Shown here: piece by piece, positions 1 to 8,695 of the stretch
Layout: each line of letters starts with the position of its first letter
How positions within the stretch are numbered: position 1 is the stretch's first letter
Source of the DNA: Halobacillus salinus
GTDB lineage: Bacteria > Bacillota > Bacilli > Bacillales > Halobacillaceae
Length of the DNA stretch: 64,000 bases
Reading direction: 5' to 3'
Assembly (NCBI RefSeq): GCF_004684905.1
Contig: NZ_SRJC01000001.1
Location: 930,001-994,000 of the forward strand
The notes under the pieces: generated by a model
What the model saw: the letters and a program-made list of their open reading frames with translations, nothing else
Databases searched by the model: none
What the model was told of the DNA's origin: nothing
Program-made: the position numbers and the translations under genes

Positions 1-384
1 CATCCAATAAATGCTGATCAAGTCCCAACGTGTATCTACTCGAATCCAGAGGTGGCAAGTGTAGGTTTGACAGAGAAACAGGCTGAGGAACAAGGCTATG
101 ATGTGAAAGTTGGCAAGTTTCCATTCCAAGCGATTGGAAAAGCTCTTGTTTATGGTGAGACAGACGGTTTCGTCAAAGTAATCGCAGACAAAGAAACGGA
201 CGACTTGCTAGGGGTACACATGGTTGGTCCTCATGTGACAGACATGATTTCGGAGGCAGGACTAGCTAAAGTATTAGATGCCACACCATGGGAAATTGCA
301 GAAAGCGTTCACCCACACCCAACGCTTGCGGAAGCGATCGGGGAAGCAGCAATGGCTGTTGATGGTAATCAAATTCATGGTTAA
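1..384 (+). CDS. lpdA: Dihydrolipoyl dehydrogenase (E3), C-terminal fragment
   Basis: Only the last 127 residues are in the window; the reading frame is open from base 1. This is the dimerisation domain of a flavoprotein disulfide reductase that reoxidises the dihydrolipoyl group of an E2 subunit with NAD+. Visible marks are the YSNPEVASVGLTE segment and, near the end, HPHPTLAEA, which carries the conserved active-site His that works with the partner subunit's FAD/disulfide. It sits 20 bp before E1 alpha, so it is the E3 of the branched-chain complex (B. subtilis bfmBC/lpdV position). The N-terminal FAD and NAD domains lie outside the window. Confidence 0.93.
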   Translation, partial: HPINADQVPTCIYSNPEVASVGLTEKQAEEQGYDVKVGKFPFQAIGKALVYGETDGFVKVIADKETDDLLGVHMVGPHVTDMISEAGLAKVLDATPWEIAESVHPHPTLAEAIGEAAMAVDGNQIHG

Positions 385-404
385 AGATCAGAGGAGGGAA
401 TCCC

Positions 405-1397
405 ATGGCTGAAAACCGCCATAAATCATTAGGTTTAAGTGATGATCAAGTATTAGATATGTTCCGTACGATGCTTCTTGCCAGAAAAATCGACGAACGC
501 ATGTGGTTGTTGAACCGCGCGGGTAAAATCCCGTTTGTTATCTCATGTCAGGGCCAAGAGGCTGCACAAGTCGGTGCTTCCTATGCGCTTGATAGAGATA
601 AGGACTATGCGCTTCCATACTATCGTGACATGGGAGTCGTGCTTTCGTTCGGAATGACTGCGAAAGATTTGATGCTTTCAGGTTTCGCTAAAGCGGAAGA
701 TCCAAACTCCGGCGGACGTCAGATGCCAGGTCACTTTGGTCAGAAGAAAAACCGTATCGTAACGGGTTCTTCTCCTGTTACAACACAAGTGCCCCACGCT
801 GTCGGTATTGCGCTTGCTGGAAAAATGGAAAAGAAAGATTTCGTTTCTATCGTAACCTTTGGAGAAGGTTCTTCTAACCAAGGAGATTTCCACGAAGGTG
901 CAAACTTTGCAGGTGTTCATAAACTTCCGGTTATTTTCATGGTAGAGAACAATAAATATGCTATTTCCGTTCCAGTTGCCAAGCAGCTTGCCTGTGAAAA
1001 GGTGTCAGATCGTGCCATTGGATACGGCATGCCTGGCTATACAGTTGATGGGAATGATCCATTGGCTGTTTATGAAGCAGTTAAAGCTGCAGCTGACCGA
1101 GGTCGTGCTGGTGAGGGTCCTACGCTCATTGAAACAGTCTCGTATCGTCTGACACCTCACTCCAGTGACGATGATGATCGTACTTACCGTGAGAAGGAAG
1201 AAGTGGAAGAAGCGAAGAAGAAAGATTCGATTGTGACATTTGCTCAGTATTTGCGTGACCAAGGTATTCTGACTGAGGAAAAAGAAGAATCGATGAACAA
1301 AGAAATCGATGATCTTGTCAATGAAGCCACAGATTACGCTGAGAATGCCGCTTATGCAGAAGCAGAATCAGCTATGAAATACGTCTATGAAGAGTAA
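405..1397 (+). CDS. bfmBAA: Branched-chain 2-oxoacid dehydrogenase E1 alpha subunit
   Basis: 330 residues, usual length for the short Gram-positive E1 alpha. It decarboxylates the 2-oxoacids of Val, Leu and Ile with thiamine diphosphate as the first step to branched acyl-CoA. The ThDP/Mg motif is seen as GEGSSNQGDFHEG followed about 20 residues later by VENN (near residues 148-183). The start ATG follows AGGAGGGAA. It is second in the lpdA-bfmBAA-bfmBAB-bfmBB operon, with gaps of 20, 15 and 15 bp. A pyruvate-type E1 is the alternative, but operon order and sequence fit the branched-chain complex, which supplies anteiso/iso fatty acid primers in Bacillus. Confidence 0.9.
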   Translation: MAENRHKSLGLSDDQVLDMFRTMLLARKIDERMWLLNRAGKIPFVISCQGQEAAQVGASYALDRDKDYALPYYRDMGVVLSFGMTAKDLMLSGFAKAEDPNSGGRQMPGHFGQKKNRIVTGSSPVTTQVPHAVGIALAGKMEKKDFVSIVTFGEGSSNQGDFHEGANFAGVHKLPVIFMVENNKYAISVPVAKQLACEKVSDRAIGYGMPGYTVDGNDPLAVYEAVKAAADRGRAGEGPTLIETVSYRLTPHSSDDDDRTYREKEEVEEAKKKDSIVTFAQYLRDQGILTEEKEESMNKEIDDLVNEATDYAENAAYAEAESAMKYVYEE

Positions 1398-1412
1398 GGA
1401 GGGGGAATAAAG

Positions 1413-2396
1413 ATGCCAGTTTTATCTTATATTCAAGCAGTAACTCAAGCATTAAGAGAAGAAATGCAGCGCGATGAGAAGGTGTTCGTACTAGGGGAAG
1501 ACGTAGGTAAGCGTGGCGGTGTATTCCGTGCGACCGATGGCTTATATGATGAATTTGGTGAAGATCGTGTCCTAGACACACCTCTAGCTGAATCTGCCAT
1601 TGCAGGTGTCGGTATCGGCGCTGCCATGTACGGCATGCGTCCTGTTGCAGAAATGCAGTTTGCCGATTTTATTATGCCGGCTGTCAACCAGATTGTATCA
1701 GAAGCGGCAAAAATCCGTTACCGTTCCAATAACGATTGGCAGGCTCCGATTACGATTCGTGCACCATACGGTGGGGGAGTTCACGGTGCTTTGTATCACT
1801 CCCAATCTGTAGAGGCTTTATTTGCCAACCAGCCAGGACTTAAGATTGTCATGCCTTCCACTCCTTACGATGTGAAAGGACTACTTAAAGCTTCCATCCG
1901 TGATAACGACCCGGTTCTATTCTTTGAACACAAGCGTGCCTACCGCTTGATTAAAGGTGAGGTTCCAGATGAGGATTATACACTTCCGATCGGGAAGGCC
2001 GACGTAAAACGTGAGGGTTCTGATATCACGGTGATTACTTACGGACTTTGTGTGAACTTTGCCCTTCAAGCCGCTGAAAAGCTTGCCGAAGAAGGCATCG
2101 ATGCGCACATCCTCGACTTGCGTACCGTCTACCCACTGGACAAAGAGTCCATTATCGAAGCAGCATCCAAGACGGGAAAAGTCCTGCTTGTTACAGAGGA
2201 TAACAAAGAAGGTGGCATTATTTCAGAAGTATCTGCCATCATCAGCGAAAATTGCCTGTTTGATTTGGATGCACCTGTTCAGCGTCTTGCAGGACCTGAT
2301 GTGCCATCTATGCCATATGCACCAACGATGGAGAAGTACTTCATGATGAATCCTGATAAAGTCGAAAAAGCGATGCGTGAGCTCGCAGAATTTTAA
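1413..2396 (+). CDS. bfmBAB: Branched-chain 2-oxoacid dehydrogenase E1 beta subunit
   Basis: 327 residues, typical transketolase-type E1 beta, which pairs with E1 alpha as alpha2beta2. Recognised from the N-terminal LGEDVGKRGGVFRAT segment, the TPLAESAIAG motif, the internal RAPYGGGVHGALYHSQS stretch and the C-terminal transketolase domain around LDLRTVYPLD. The start ATG follows AAGGAGGGGG. It lies 15 bp after E1 alpha and 15 bp before E2, consistent with one transcript and equimolar subunits. Confidence 0.92.
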   Translation: MPVLSYIQAVTQALREEMQRDEKVFVLGEDVGKRGGVFRATDGLYDEFGEDRVLDTPLAESAIAGVGIGAAMYGMRPVAEMQFADFIMPAVNQIVSEAAKIRYRSNNDWQAPITIRAPYGGGVHGALYHSQSVEALFANQPGLKIVMPSTPYDVKGLLKASIRDNDPVLFFEHKRAYRLIKGEVPDEDYTLPIGKADVKREGSDITVITYGLCVNFALQAAEKLAEEGIDAHILDLRTVYPLDKESIIEAASKTGKVLLVTEDNKEGGIISEVSAIISENCLFDLDAPVQRLAGPDVPSMPYAPTMEKYFMMNPDKVEKAMRELAEF

Positions 2397-2411
2397 GAAG
2401 GAGGAATTCCT

Positions 2412-3695
2412 GTGGGTTTAGAAAAAATCAATATGCCCCAGCTTGGTGAAAGTGTCACGGAAGGTACTATCAGTACGTGGCTAGTCCAGCCTGGTGACGC
2501 AGTGAAGAAATACGACCCGATTGCAGAGGTCATGACAGATAAAGTCAATGCAGAGGTGCCATCATCATTCACAGGTACAATTAAAGAGCTCGTCGCACAA
2601 GAAGGAGATACAATCGAAGTCGGCGATCTCATGTGCTATGTGGAAGTCGAGGGCGGAGGATCTGTCTCTAAAGAGGACAGCACTCCAGCGAAAGAAGAGA
2701 AAGCAGCTGCATCAGAAGAAAAAGCAGACAAGCAGGAAACGAAGCCGGCTAAAAAGGAGAAGGGTAGCAAGAAACGTTATTCTCCAGCCGTCATGACACT
2801 TGCGCAAGAACATGACATTGATCTGAATCAAGTAGATGGCTCCGGCCGGGGCGGTCGAATTACAAGAAAAGATATCGAGAAAATTATTGAGAGCGGAGAA
2901 ATTCCGACGGCAAGCGAAGCACCTCAGCAAGAAGAAGCGAAGCAACCACAGGCTGCTCCTTCTCAACCATCAGCACCTAATATTCAAGCTGGTGAAGGAG
3001 ATATCGAAATTCCGGTGACAGGTGTCCGTAAGGCGATTGCCTCTAATATGGTGAAATCTAAGACCGAAATTCCACATGCTTGGATGATGGTCGAAGTCGA
3101 TGTTACCAACTTAGTGCAGCTTAGAAATGCGAAGAAGAACCAATTCAAACAGCAAGAAGGGTTTAGCCTGACATATTTTGCTTTCTTCGTCAAAGCAGTG
3201 GCGCAAGCGTTGAAAGAGTATCCTCAGTTGAACTCCTCCTGGGCTGGTGACAAGATCATTCAACATAAAGCGATTAACTTGAACATTGCCGTAGCTAAGG
3301 AAGATCAGCTATTTGTTCCAGTAATACGTGATGCTGATGAGAAAAGCATTAAAGGCATTGCCAAAGATGTGACAGATCTTGCGAATAAAGCACGTCAAGG
3401 TAAGCTGACATCGAAAGATATGGAAGGCGGAACATTTACAGTCAACAACACTGGCTCCTTTGGTTCTGTACAGTCTATGGGTGTCATCAACCATCCTCAA
3501 GCTGCTATTTTGCAAGTAGAGTCCATTGTTAAAAAGCCTGTGTATCAAGACGGCATGTTCGGTGCGCGTGATATGGTCAATCTATGTCTATCTCTCGACC
3601 ACCGTGTATTGGATGGTCTTGTAGCAGGAAACTTCCTAGCTCGTGTCAAAGAGATTCTAGAGAAGATGTCCGAAGAAACAACATCTGTCTATTAA
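2412..3695 (+). CDS. bfmBB: Lipoamide acyltransferase (E2) of the branched-chain complex
   Basis: 427 residues with the normal E2 layout: one lipoyl domain (about 1-77, lipoylated Lys44 in TDKVNAE), a charged Glu/Lys/Ala/Pro linker, a peripheral subunit-binding domain (about 120-160, RYSPAV to GRITRKD), a second linker, and the catalytic domain ending in DHRVLDG (His397, Asp401 as active-site pair). It transfers the branched acyl group to CoA and forms the core of the complex. Translation starts at GTG after AAGGAGG. Last gene of the operon; a strong terminator follows. Confidence 0.92.
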   Translation: MGLEKINMPQLGESVTEGTISTWLVQPGDAVKKYDPIAEVMTDKVNAEVPSSFTGTIKELVAQEGDTIEVGDLMCYVEVEGGGSVSKEDSTPAKEEKAAASEEKADKQETKPAKKEKGSKKRYSPAVMTLAQEHDIDLNQVDGSGRGGRITRKDIEKIIESGEIPTASEAPQQEEAKQPQAAPSQPSAPNIQAGEGDIEIPVTGVRKAIASNMVKSKTEIPHAWMMVEVDVTNLVQLRNAKKNQFKQQEGFSLTYFAFFVKAVAQALKEYPQLNSSWAGDKIIQHKAINLNIAVAKEDQLFVPVIRDADEKSIKGIAKDVTDLANKARQGKLTSKDMEGGTFTVNNTGSFGSVQSMGVINHPQAAILQVESIVKKPVYQDGMFGARDMVNLCLSLDHRVLDGLVAGNFLARVKEILEKMSEETTSVY

Positions 3696-3710
3696 TTGAA
3701 TTAATTCAAA

Positions 3711-3738
3711 CACCCTCCTTTCTTAAGGAGGGTGTTTT
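3711..3738 (+). terminator. Rho-independent terminator of the bfmB operon
   Basis: Ten-base perfect stem (CACCCTCCTT / AAGGAGGGTG) with a 4-base loop, followed by TTTT. Confidence 0.9.
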
Positions 3739-3802
3739 CAGTAGGGTATTTTTTTAGAAAAAGAATAACGTAAGTAAGATTTGTCGCGAAGCCTTGTTTT
3801 CA

Positions 3803-3831
3803 TTGAAAGGCTTGAGAGAACTTGGTAGAAT
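3803..3831 (+). promoter_or_regulatory. Probable sigma-A promoter of brxB
   Basis: TTGAAA (3803-3808), a 17-bp spacer, TAGAAT (3826-3831), placed 32 bp before the chosen start codon. Five of six -10 bases match consensus. Confidence 0.6.
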
Positions 3832-3862
3832 ATTGATAGTACTTAACAAAGGAGCCATGTAT

Positions 3863-4294
3863 ATGGATTTCAATATTTATATGAACGATGTGGTAACACA
3901 AGCTCGTGATGAAATCACGAAAGCTGGTTATCAGGAGCTTACGACAACAGAAGACGTAGACCAAGCCCTTACACAAAAAGGAACGACGCTCGTTATGATT
4001 AATTCGGTATGCGGTTGCGCAGGCGGTATCGCTCGTCCTGCAGCTTCACATGCCATTCACTATGATAAGCGCCCTGATCATTTAGTAACAGTATTTGCCG
4101 GCCAGGATCGTGAAGCAACGAACCGTGCACGTGAATACTTTGAAGGGTATCCTCCTTCTTCTCCATCTTTTGCACTTCTGAAAGATGGCAAGATTCAATC
4201 GATGGTAGAACGTCATGATATCGAAGGCTTCGAACCAATGGAAGTCATTGGTAAACTGCAACGTCAGTTTGAAGAATATTGTGAAGAAGTATAA
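3863..4294 (+). CDS. brxB: Bacilliredoxin BrxB (YqiW/YphP family)
   Basis: 143 residues, nearly colinear with B. subtilis YqiW. It has the CGC redox motif (Cys50-Gly-Cys52) in the context NSVCGCAGG, followed by the conserved [12 protein letters not shown] region. Bacilliredoxins remove bacillithiol from S-bacillithiolated proteins after oxidative stress. The ATG at 3863 is preferred over the in-frame ATG at 3857 because AAGGAG (3849-3854) lies 8 bases from the former and only 2 from the latter. Its position between bfmB and yqjA matches B. subtilis. Monocistronic, with its own promoter and terminator. Confidence 0.93.
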   Translation: MDFNIYMNDVVTQARDEITKAGYQELTTTEDVDQALTQKGTTLVMINSVCGCAGGIARPAASHAIHYDKRPDHLVTVFAGQDREATNRAREYFEGYPPSSPSFALLKDGKIQSMVERHDIEGFEPMEVIGKLQRQFEEYCEEV

Positions 4295-4302
4295 GGGAAA
4301 TT

Positions 4303-4335
4303 GGGATCTTTGTTACTTACAAAGATCCCCTTTTT
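4303..4335 (+). terminator. Terminator after brxB
   Basis: GGGATCTTT / AAAGATCCC stem with a 9-base loop, then CTTTTT. Confidence 0.85.
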
Positions 4336-4358
4336 GATTAGATGAGGTGACGTAGGTT

Positions 4359-5309
4359 TTGAAAATTGGATATAGAACGATAAAAACGGCAATCGGTACA
4401 CCTTTTGCAATTTGGATTGCCCAACTATTGCAGCTGGACAACTTTGCCTCTGCAGGTATATTGACGATCCTATGCATACAAATAACGAGGAAGAGATCAT
4501 TGCTTTCCGCATGGCATCGGTTTGCCGCTTGTATGATCGCTATGATCCTTTCTTACCTATTTTTTGAGCTGATTGGTTACCAACCTATTGCTATCGGGTT
4601 AATGCTATTTGCTTTTATTCCCATTACAGTATGGCTCAAAATCACTCCTGGTATCGTGACAAGCTCTGTCATCATCCTTCATTTATATGGATCCAGTAAC
4701 ATTGGGTGGAGTGTGATTTGGAATGAGTTGATTCTCATCATTGTGGGAATCGGAACGGCTTTATTACTCAACTTATATATGCCGAGTCTAGAGAATAAAT
4801 TGGAGAAATACCAACAAGAAGTCGAGCATAACTTTTCCGTCATATTAAAAGAATTTGCGTCCTATCTGAAGGGTGGAAACGACCACTGGGCTGGAAGAGA
4901 ATTGACGAACACGGCCGACGTATTAGAGAAAGCCAAATCTCTTGCTTTTCGTGATGTCGAAAACCACTTGTTACGCACTCATAATCAGTATTATCACTAT
5001 TTCCACATGCGTACAAAACAATTTGAACTTCTGGAGCGGATGTTGCCGCTAGTAAGTCAAATCTCTAGCTCCTACACGCAAGGGGTCCCGATCGGTGAAT
5101 TCTTTGAAGAGCTAGCCGATGCGATGCATTCAGGGAATACAGCCATCATTTACTTGAAGAAATTGAAGAGTATGAAGGATACATTCCGTGAAGGAAAGCT
5201 ACCTGAAACGAGGGAAGAATTCGAAGTAAGGGCAAGTTTATTCCACTTACTGAATCAGATTGAAGAGTATCTCATTATTAAACGTTCTTTCAAAAAGAGT
5301 GATGTATAG
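4359..5309 (+). CDS. yqjA: YqjA-like membrane protein, aromatic acid exporter (ArAE/FUSC-like) family
   Basis: 316 residues. The N-terminal half is hydrophobic with about five to six membrane segments (roughly 10-145); the C-terminal half is a soluble, helical, charged domain. The layout and position after yqiW match B. subtilis YqjA. Members are thought to export aromatic or organic acids, but the substrate cannot be read from the sequence. The start is TTG, 8 bases after GAGGTGA. Tandem with the following L,D-transpeptidase (43-bp gap). Confidence 0.75.
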   Translation: MKIGYRTIKTAIGTPFAIWIAQLLQLDNFASAGILTILCIQITRKRSLLSAWHRFAACMIAMILSYLFFELIGYQPIAIGLMLFAFIPITVWLKITPGIVTSSVIILHLYGSSNIGWSVIWNELILIIVGIGTALLLNLYMPSLENKLEKYQQEVEHNFSVILKEFASYLKGGNDHWAGRELTNTADVLEKAKSLAFRDVENHLLRTHNQYYHYFHMRTKQFELLERMLPLVSQISSSYTQGVPIGEFFEELADAMHSGNTAIIYLKKLKSMKDTFREGKLPETREEFEVRASLFHLLNQIEEYLIIKRSFKKSDV

Positions 5310-5352
5310 CTTGGTCCTGGGCAGAGAAACTAAACAAAAAGGAGTGTGACTT

Positions 5353-5862
5353 ATGAGTGTTTTACTTCTTTTGTTTGTTTTACATTTCGTACCAGGGAGT
5401 TTTCAAGAAGAGCCTGTTCTTATAGTGAATAAAGCAACGCACGAGGTGGCATTGTTTGAAAATGGTGAGCAAAGATTTCAAGCTGCTGCCGCAATCGGAA
5501 AGACCGACGATCTGACACCAGAGGGAACCTTTGATATTGTAGTGAAGGCTAAAGACCCTTATTACCGTAAAAAAGACATCCCTGGTGGTGATGCGAAAAA
5601 TCCTTTAGGAAGTCGTTGGATCGGATTTGATGCCAGAGGGACTGATGGGAGGATCTATGGTGTCCATGGAACGAACAATCCGTCCTCTGTCGGTAAGTCC
5701 GTTTCTGCAGGATGTATTCGTCTGAAGAATGATGATGTCAATAAGCTCTATGAATTGATAGATAAAGGGTCTGAGATCGTAATCGTAAATCAAGAGAAAT
5801 CGTTCGGGGAAGTTTATGACCAATGGCTTGAAAAAAATTGGGGCGAAACGTTAACTAAATGA
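5353..5862 (+). CDS. L,D-transpeptidase (YkuD-type), secreted
   Basis: 169 residues. A hydrophobic N-terminus (about 2-17) without a strong positive n-region suggests a signal peptide or anchor. The YkuD catalytic domain fills most of the rest, with the full signature H105-G-T, S118-x-G-C121-I-R-L. Such enzymes form 3-3 peptide cross-links in peptidoglycan or act in the spore envelope. There is no LysM domain, unlike B. subtilis YkuD, so wall targeting must differ. The start is 7 bases after AGGAGTG. It ends at a strong terminator. Confidence 0.85.
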   Translation: MSVLLLLFVLHFVPGSFQEEPVLIVNKATHEVALFENGEQRFQAAAAIGKTDDLTPEGTFDIVVKAKDPYYRKKDIPGGDAKNPLGSRWIGFDARGTDGRIYGVHGTNNPSSVGKSVSAGCIRLKNDDVNKLYELIDKGSEIVIVNQEKSFGEVYDQWLEKNWGETLTK

Positions 5863-5880
5863 ATGAATTTATAGTTGTTA

Positions 5881-5912
5881 AAAAAGCCGAGGGTGCATCC
5901 CTCGGCTTTTTT
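5881..5912 (+). terminator. Terminator after the L,D-transpeptidase gene
   Basis: Nine-base stem AGCCGAGGG / CCCTCGGCT with a 5-base loop, A-run before and TTTTTT after, so it could also serve the convergent small gene. Confidence 0.9.
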
Positions 5913-5927
5913 CGTACGTTCATTTTT

Positions 5928-6044
5928 TTATAAGAAATAAGTGGCTCCCATTAGTAGGGATGACAGTACCATAGAAAGAATCATTAGATAGATGACCACT
6001 TTCATTCGGCGTTCGCGTTTTGATCGTTTCTTCTGTGTTGCCAA
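5928..6044 (-). CDS. prli42: Prli42-like stressosome-associated membrane miniprotein
   Basis: A 38-residue ORF on the minus strand with a very good ribosome site (AAGGAGGT, 7 bases before a TTG start). It has a basic N-terminus (TQKKRSKRERR) followed by one membrane segment (KVVIYLMILSMVLSSLLMG) and a short C-terminal tail ending in YFL. This matches the layout of Listeria Prli42, a 31-residue membrane protein reported to tether RsbR stressosomes and pass on oxidative stress. Annotated versions in Bacillaceae share the K-hydrophobic-SxLLxG pattern. It is too short for usual ORF calling. Identity is by pattern memory. It is transcribed divergently from the mutase operon. Confidence 0.7.
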   Translation of the reverse strand: MATQKKRSKRERRMKVVIYLMILSMVLSSLLMGATYFL

Positions 6045-6159
6045 GGTATTTAACCTCCTTCTCGTCATTCCTATCCAACATTCTACCTAAAAAACTCGAT
6101 TTGGACAAGGGAGCAAAATAAATTACAATAGTATTATGAATTGAAGTAATTTTAAGATA

Positions 6160-6173
6160 AGTAAGCGCTTTAT
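6160..6173 (+). promoter_or_regulatory. Possible CcpA (cre) site before the methylmalonyl-CoA operon
   Basis: AGTAAGCGCTTTAT has the palindromic cre core AAGCGCTT but departs from the consensus TGWAANCGNTNWCA at the outer positions. It lies just before a TATGAT (6180-6185) that could be a -10 element, though no good -35 is seen. Catabolite repression of propionate use would be sensible; this is inference. Confidence 0.3.
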
Positions 6174-6219
6174 TTTTGTTATGATAGAGAGGAAGGGTAA
6201 AGAGAAGGGAGCATGGGGA

Positions 6220-7866
6220 ATGAGTGATTACGAAAAGATGAAGAGAACTTGGGAAGCTGATGTCGAGAAAACGACGCAACGATTCCCTGAACGAAAGGAA
6301 AAGTTCCAAACGAGCTCGGAACTTCTGATCGACCGACTTTACGCACCAGATAAAGAGAACGACACTTATAACGAAAAAATAGGATTTCCAGGTCAGTATC
6401 CTTATACAAGGGGGATCCAACCGACGATGTACAGAAGTCGGTACTGGACTATGCGGCAGTATGCAGGGTTCGGTTCTGCAGAAGAAACAAATGAACGATT
6501 CCGTTACTTGTTAGAACAAGGCCAAACAGGGCTTTCCGTTGCCTTTGACCTGCCAACACAAATTGGATATGACTCTGATGATCCCATGGCGGACGGGGAA
6601 GTAGGGAAAGTAGGAGTTGCGATTGATTCCTTGAAGGATATGGAACAGTTATTCGATCAAATCCCTCTAGACAAAGTAAGTACATCTATGACAATCAATG
6701 CACCCGCGTCGATTTTGCTTGCTATGTACATAGCCGTTGGGGAAAAGCAGGGAGTCGCGCCATCTAAGTTAACGGGAACCATCCAGAACGATATCTTAAA
6801 GGAATACATTGCAAGAGGTACTTATATTTATCCTCCAAAGCCTTCTATGAGGTTAATCACCGATATTTTCGCTTATTGTCAGGAGAACTTGCCGAAGTTC
6901 AACACAATTAGTATTTCGGGCTATCACATAAGGGAAGCGGGATCGACAGCAGTACAAGAGGTTGCCTTTACGATAGCAAATGGTATGGCTTATGTGGATG
7001 CAGCAATAGAGGCTGGGTTGGAAGTGGACCAATTTGCTCCTAGACTCGCCTTCTTCTTCAATGCACATAATCAATTCTTCGAAGAGGCAGCGAAGTTCAG
7101 AGCAGCACGCCGGATGTGGGCAAAAATCATGAAAGAGCATTATGGTGCCGAGAATCCGAAAAGCTGGAAGTTGAGGTTTCATACCCAGACTGGGGGAAGC
7201 ACCCTCACTGCGCAGCAACCGGATAATAATATTGTCCGAGTCACATTACAGGCTTTAGCTGCCGTGATGGGAGGTACTCAAAGTCTTCATACTAATTCAC
7301 GTGATGAAGCCTTAGCTCTTCCGACAGAGGAGTCAGCCCGGATCGCGCTTCGCACCCAACAAATTATCGCAAATGAGAGTGGGGTAGCCGATACAATCGA
7401 TCCTCTAGCAGGATCGTATTACGTGGAAGCGCTGACAGATGAGATTGAAAAAGAAGCGAATGCTTATCTGGAACGCATTCAAAAACTGGGAGGCGCCGTT
7501 CAAGCGGTTGAAGAAGGGTTCATGCAACGTGAGATTCATTCAGCAGCATACGAGGCACAGAAGCGGATGGAAGCTAAAGAAGATATTGTTGTTGGTTTGA
7601 ATGAATTTAAAGTGGATGAAGAAATTCATGCAGACCTTCTTCGTGTCGATGAAGCCCTGGAAAGATCTCAAATTGAAAAAACGAAGCAAGTGAGAGAAGG
7701 ACGAAACGAGGCAGCAGTCGAGGAAACTTTGTCCAACTTGAGAAATGCAGCGAAAACGACAGAGAATGTTATGCCGCATATCGTACAAGCGGTGAAACAG
7801 TATGCAACCGTCGGGGAGATCGCCAATATATTAAGAGAAGAGTTTGGTGAATATACGGGAATGTAG
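6220..7866 (+). CDS. Methylmalonyl-CoA mutase, catalytic (large) subunit without B12 domain
   Basis: 548 residues, only the substrate-binding TIM barrel of the B12-dependent acyl-CoA mutases; the B12 domain is encoded by the next gene. It interconverts (R)-methylmalonyl-CoA and succinyl-CoA. Tyr81 (MRQYAGFG) and Arg199 (EYIARG) are at the two positions that separate methylmalonyl-CoA mutases (Tyr/Arg) from isobutyryl-CoA mutases (Phe/Gln), so methylmalonyl-CoA is the likely substrate. ATG 6220 is chosen over the upstream in-frame ATG 6181 because GAAGGGAG lies 9 bases before it. First gene of a three-gene operon. No MeaB-type chaperone gene is adjacent. Confidence 0.9.
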   Translation: MSDYEKMKRTWEADVEKTTQRFPERKEKFQTSSELLIDRLYAPDKENDTYNEKIGFPGQYPYTRGIQPTMYRSRYWTMRQYAGFGSAEETNERFRYLLEQGQTGLSVAFDLPTQIGYDSDDPMADGEVGKVGVAIDSLKDMEQLFDQIPLDKVSTSMTINAPASILLAMYIAVGEKQGVAPSKLTGTIQNDILKEYIARGTYIYPPKPSMRLITDIFAYCQENLPKFNTISISGYHIREAGSTAVQEVAFTIANGMAYVDAAIEAGLEVDQFAPRLAFFFNAHNQFFEEAAKFRAARRMWAKIMKEHYGAENPKSWKLRFHTQTGGSTLTAQQPDNNIVRVTLQALAAVMGGTQSLHTNSRDEALALPTEESARIALRTQQIIANESGVADTIDPLAGSYYVEALTDEIEKEANAYLERIQKLGGAVQAVEEGFMQREIHSAAYEAQKRMEAKEDIVVGLNEFKVDEEIHADLLRVDEALERSQIEKTKQVREGRNEAAVEETLSNLRNAAKTTENVMPHIVQAVKQYATVGEIANILREEFGEYTGM

Positions 7867-7881
7867 GAGAGGATGTTGACC

Positions 7882-8688
7882 ATGAAGCCAATACGTGTAC
7901 TGATTGCAAAACCAGGACTTGACGGACATGACAGAGGGGCGCTGATTATCGCTCAGGCTCTGAGAGACCATGGTATGGAAGTCATTTATACAGGACTTAG
8001 GCAGTCCGCTCTGCAAATTGCACGAGCAGCTGTTCAAGAAGATGTCGATGTAGTTGGGCTTTCATCGTTGTCTGGTGCCCATAAGTCTTTGTTTCCAAAA
8101 GTGGTACAAGCGCTGAAAGATGAACAAGCAGAAGATATACCAGTTATAGGAGGCGGTGTAATTCCTGCAGAGGACATTCCTTTTCTTGAACAGCAAGGGG
8201 TGAAGAAAATCTTTACAAGCGGTTCTCCAACTGATGCCATCGCTATCTATATCAAACAGCTATTTGAAGGGGGAACCGTTCAGCCTCCCAAAAAAATCGC
8301 CCATATCGGAATTGCTGTTGAAAGGATAGATGATGCGCTACCGTTCTATCAACATTCGCTAGGGCTTTCCCTTGAGGCAGTCGAAGAAGTAGAATCCGAG
8401 CAGGTCAAAGTCGCTTTCCTTGCTCTTGGTGAGACGAAGTTGGAATTACTTGAGCCTCTAAGTGAGGATTCTCCTATCCAGACATTCCTATCTAAGAAGG
8501 GACCAGGAGTACATCACATTGCATTAGAAGTAGATGATATACAAGCAAGGCTAGAACAATATAAACAACAAGGAGTTCGTCTGATTCACGAACAGCCAAA
8601 AACAGGCGCTCATGAAAGTCAAATCGCTTTCTTACATCCGAAAGCGGCAAATGGTGTGCTTTATGAGGTATGTCAGCCAAAGGAGTGA
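7882..8688 (+). CDS. Fusion of B12-binding mutase subunit and methylmalonyl-CoA epimerase
   Basis: 268 residues in two domains. Residues 1-130 are a B12-binding domain with the base-off signature D14-G-H16-D-R-G19, S61-S-L and GGG at 90-92, the half missing from the preceding protein. Residues 137-266 are a vicinal-oxygen-chelate domain like methylmalonyl-CoA epimerase: metal-ligand candidates are His141, Glu189, His211 or 212 and a Glu near 264. One chain would carry the cofactor for the mutase and make its (R)-substrate from the carboxylase product. ATG 7882 is 9 bases after AGGAGAGG; ATG 7873 abuts it. The gap to the mutase is 15 bp. Known Bacilli often encode these domains separately. Confidence 0.88.
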   Translation: MKPIRVLIAKPGLDGHDRGALIIAQALRDHGMEVIYTGLRQSALQIARAAVQEDVDVVGLSSLSGAHKSLFPKVVQALKDEQAEDIPVIGGGVIPAEDIPFLEQQGVKKIFTSGSPTDAIAIYIKQLFEGGTVQPPKKIAHIGIAVERIDDALPFYQHSLGLSLEAVEEVESEQVKVAFLALGETKLELLEPLSEDSPIQTFLSKKGPGVHHIALEVDDIQARLEQYKQQGVRLIHEQPKTGAHESQIAFLHPKAANGVLYEVCQPKE

Positions 8689-8695
8689 AGATGAA

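Noticed and set aside
5920-6420. 166-codon minus-strand ORF over the start of the mutase gene
   Set aside because: It runs antisense to the mutase and in a different frame from the Prli42-like gene, without a ribosome site. The composition is not protein-like.
6853-7218. 121-codon ORF antisense to the mutase
   Set aside because: It lies fully inside a well-supported gene, has no ribosome site and no recognisable pattern.
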